The notes beneath the pieces were generated by a model. The model worked only from the letters and a program-made list of their open reading frames with translations, had not been told where the DNA came from and made no database searches. This document shows positions 62,671-64,000 of a stretch of DNA of 64,000 nt, one piece after another. Both the position numbers and the translations under genes were made by a program. Positions within the stretch are counted from its first letter, which is position 1. Each line of letters begins with the position of its first letter. The stretch is from Bacilli bacterium (GTDB taxonomy: Bacteria; Bacillota_I; Bacilli_A; ML615J-28; CAG-698), in NCBI GenBank assembly GCA_017617065.1, contig JAFZWP010000004.1, positions 62,001 through 126,000 of the forward strand. Reading direction: 5' to 3'.

Positions 62671-63713
62671 TATTTTCTAGCCCCCATTCTAATTCTAGGG
62701 TCGATAAATCCATATGAAATGTCTAGAAATACGCCAGAAACAAGTCCAATTAGTGTATATAAAGCCATATCTACAAATAATACATTGTAGTCTTGACTAC
62801 TAATAGCTGTAACATATAGTTTACCAGTTCCTGGTATACCATATAATTGTTCAAGAATCATTGATCCACCAAGTAATCCAATTACTTCTGATAAAATTGA
62901 TGGTAAAATTGGAACCATGGCATTTCTTAATGCATGGCGAATAATTGCTTGATTCTTAGTTAAACCTTTTGTTCTAGCAAGTAATAAATAATCACTAGAC
63001 ATTACTTCACATAGTTCCGCCCTTGTATATCGAGCATAGCCACATATTGAGCCAAACGATAAGCAAATTACTGGTAAAATATAGCCTTTGACACGCTCAG
63101 CGGCGGTTGCGGTCAGGTTAGATGGCCACTGAGTAGGTAGCCAACCAGTCTTATAGCATAATAACAACATTAAAACTGTGATCATAACAAAACCAGGAAC
63201 GGAAATGAATACCATAATTACTGTTGATATGATATGATCGGTTAATTTGTTTTTCTTAAGAGCTGCCCAAATACCTAATAATAATCCTAGTGGTACCGAA
63301 AATACAACAGACCATAAATTGATTTTGATCGTAGTAGGTAACTTAGACATAATAATAGCTCCTGCAGAGTTACCTGGATTAATGAATGTAGATACACCCC
63401 AATCCCACTTTGTTACGATATTTTTAATCCATAAGCCATATTGTTTATATGTTCTTGTCTCATAAATATATACAGTTCCACTCATCTTTAATTCAAGCTT
63501 ATCAACGTACCATTTAGATTCATCAGTAAGTTCAAGAGGTGATTCATAAATATATCCTAAAGCCACTTCTTTTTGATAATAGCTATATCGAGCCTCATAA
63601 TTACCAAGAGGTTTTTGATATGGTAATAAATGGATTAAAAAGTATGATAAAGAAACGATAATAACAGATGTTATAAATGCAAGACCTATTCTTTTCAATA
63701 CATATTTCCACAT
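62670..63713 (-). CDS. oppB: oligopeptide ABC transporter permease OppB
   Basis: A 347-residue permease. The ATG at 63713 follows AAAGGAG with good spacing; a longer frame to 63731 reads across that site. It starts WKYVLKRIGLAFITSVIIVSLSYFLIHL, normal for OppB, and contains RTKGLTKNQAIIRHALRNA (EAA-like loop) and GLLGGSMILEQLYGIPGTGKL. The extracytoplasmic region after the first helix (about 35-115) is somewhat long. First gene of oppBCDF. Confidence 0.94.
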   Translation of the reverse strand: MWKYVLKRIGLAFITSVIIVSLSYFLIHLLPYQKPLGNYEARYSYYQKEVALGYIYESPLELTDESKWYVDKLELKMSGTVYIYETRTYKQYGLWIKNIVTKWDWGVSTFINPGNSAGAIIMSKLPTTIKINLWSVVFSVPLGLLLGIWAALKKNKLTDHIISTVIMVFISVPGFVMITVLMLLLCYKTGWLPTQWPSNLTATAAERVKGYILPVICLSFGSICGYARYTRAELCEVMSSDYLLLARTKGLTKNQAIIRHALRNAMVPILPSILSEVIGLLGGSMILEQLYGIPGTGKLYVTAISSQDYNVLFVDMALYTLIGLVSGVFLDISYGFIDPRIRMGARK

Positions 63714-63729
63714 AGTTATATCTCCTTTC

Positions 63730-63807
63730 AATTATTTTCTTTTACAGAAATATTAAATACATTATACTTATTTTCATTTGATTACATTTCTGTAAAAGAA
63801 AATTATT
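63730..63807 (-). promoter_or_regulatory. opp promoter region bracketed by a 22-bp inverted repeat
   Basis: Arms 63730-63751 and 63786-63807 are inverted copies with one mismatch (core TTTTCTTTTACAGAAAT). Between them lies TATAAT on the minus strand (63761-63766); the -35 position is poor and covered by the upstream arm. The predicted start near 63754 places one arm upstream and one just downstream, as for a repressor or activator operator. Confidence 0.65.
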
Positions 63808-63841
63808 TGTATAAGTATATAGTAAACTATAGTAAACAAAA

Positions 63842-63873
63842 AATAGGGCGAGCCATTTCTGGCTGGCCCTATT
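63842..63873 (-). terminator. intrinsic terminator between the binding-protein gene and oppB
   Basis: AATAGGGC (63842-63849) with GCCCTATT (63866-63873) and inner AGCCA/TGGCT form a GC-rich stem around TTTC; Ts follow on the minus strand. It separates the upstream gene from oppBCDF. Confidence 0.88.
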
Positions 63874-63898
63874 ATAATTTTACTCTATGAATAAATTA

Positions 63899-64000
63899 TT
63901 ATTCAGCTGGCATCCATTCAGGAGCAAATTCAACTGTATCAATTTCACTTGATGGTACTTCGTTGTAACTATTTGCATAGTATACATCGATCATTACATA
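63899..64000 (-). CDS. 3' end of probable oligopeptide-binding protein
   Basis: Only the last 33 codons and the TAA stop are inside the window. The end reads YVMIDVYYANSYNEVPSSEI and then DTVEFAPEWMPAE. Position upstream of oppBCDF on the same strand and the aromatic-rich, Glu-ending tail suggest an OppA-type lipoprotein, but the fragment is too short to prove it. Its terminator is before oppB, so it can be made in excess of the permease. Confidence 0.55.
   Translation of the reverse strand, partial: YVMIDVYYANSYNEVPSSEIDTVEFAPEWMPAE

Noticed and set aside
1..64000. Mycoplasma code with TGA as Trp
   Set aside because: TGA ends several genes at expected lengths and with overlaps to following starts, and conserved proteins need no internal TGA.
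1..64000. CRISPR array, prophage, IS element, tRNA or rRNA genes
   Set aside because: No regularly spaced repeats, transposase or phage genes, and no cloverleaf or rRNA-like conserved stretches were recognised.

Overview
The window is a strongly AT-rich bacterial chromosome segment of low-GC Gram-positive type. The gene order PhoH-ybeY-cdd-era-recO-glyS-dnaG-rpoD-trmK-nif3 (9 neighbours at 22.5-34.4 kb) is the classical Firmicute arrangement, ribosome binding sites are strong AGGAGG-like, and a T-box sits upstream of hisS. TGA ends at least four genes (10415, 22298, 48162 minus, 54305 minus) and the conserved proteins read full length with TGG as Trp, so this is the standard code and not the Mycoplasma code. 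Long ABC ATPases with inserted helices and many small membrane proteins suggest a Bacilli/Erysipelotrichia/Mollicutes-related uncultured lineage. That placement is inference. No rRNA, tRNA, CRISPR array, IS element or prophage was seen.

Layout. 0-6.5 kb: sugar ABC importer operon (two LplB/LplC-type permeases, a lipoprotein with a Cys-rich module, its own ATPase and three unknown four-helix membrane proteins). 6.6-11.8 kb: a membrane protein, a small single-helix protein on the minus strand, then dinB, a CvfB-like S1 protein, a membrane protein and an aldehyde dehydrogenase. 11.9-26 kb: T-box-led run hisS-aspS-tcdA-comEB-YlbL-like protease-membrane protein-lspA-rluD-galK-galT-two small genes-PhoH-ybeY-cdd-era-recO. 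26-27.7 kb: uracil permease behind a leader that looks like a translation-coupled attenuator. 27.7-36.9 kb: glyS-dnaG-rpoD, a LURP-one-like gene, then trmK-nif3-metal P-type ATPase. 36.9-41.1 kb: a PIN/Phd toxin-antitoxin pair, a 56-residue ferredoxin, a YneF-like protein, glgB and plsY. 41.3-46.9 kb: parE-parC and a Fic-like protein with an eroded active site. 46.9-48.1 kb: about 1.2 kb with no gene but with repeats. 48.2-52.1 kb (minus): hypB-multidomain oxidoreductase-hypA. 52.2-57.3 kb (minus): XRE/cupin regulator plus potA-B-C-D. 57.5-64 kb (minus): oppF, oppD, oppC, oppB and the 3' end of a probable oligopeptide-binding protein.

The most interesting points are: (1) the uraA leader, with a 35-codon U-rich leader ORF whose stop codon lies in the left arm of an intrinsic terminator, resembling the logic of E. 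coli pyrBI UTP attenuation; (2) a hisS-aspS T-box with overlapping Asp and His specifier triplets whose other features favour tRNA-Asp; (3) helical insertions in three ABC ATPases plus a roughly 330-residue extra domain in OppC; (4) hypA and hypB flanking a flavin/Fe-S oxidoreductase with no hydrogenase nearby; (5) an opp promoter bracketed by a 22-bp inverted repeat.
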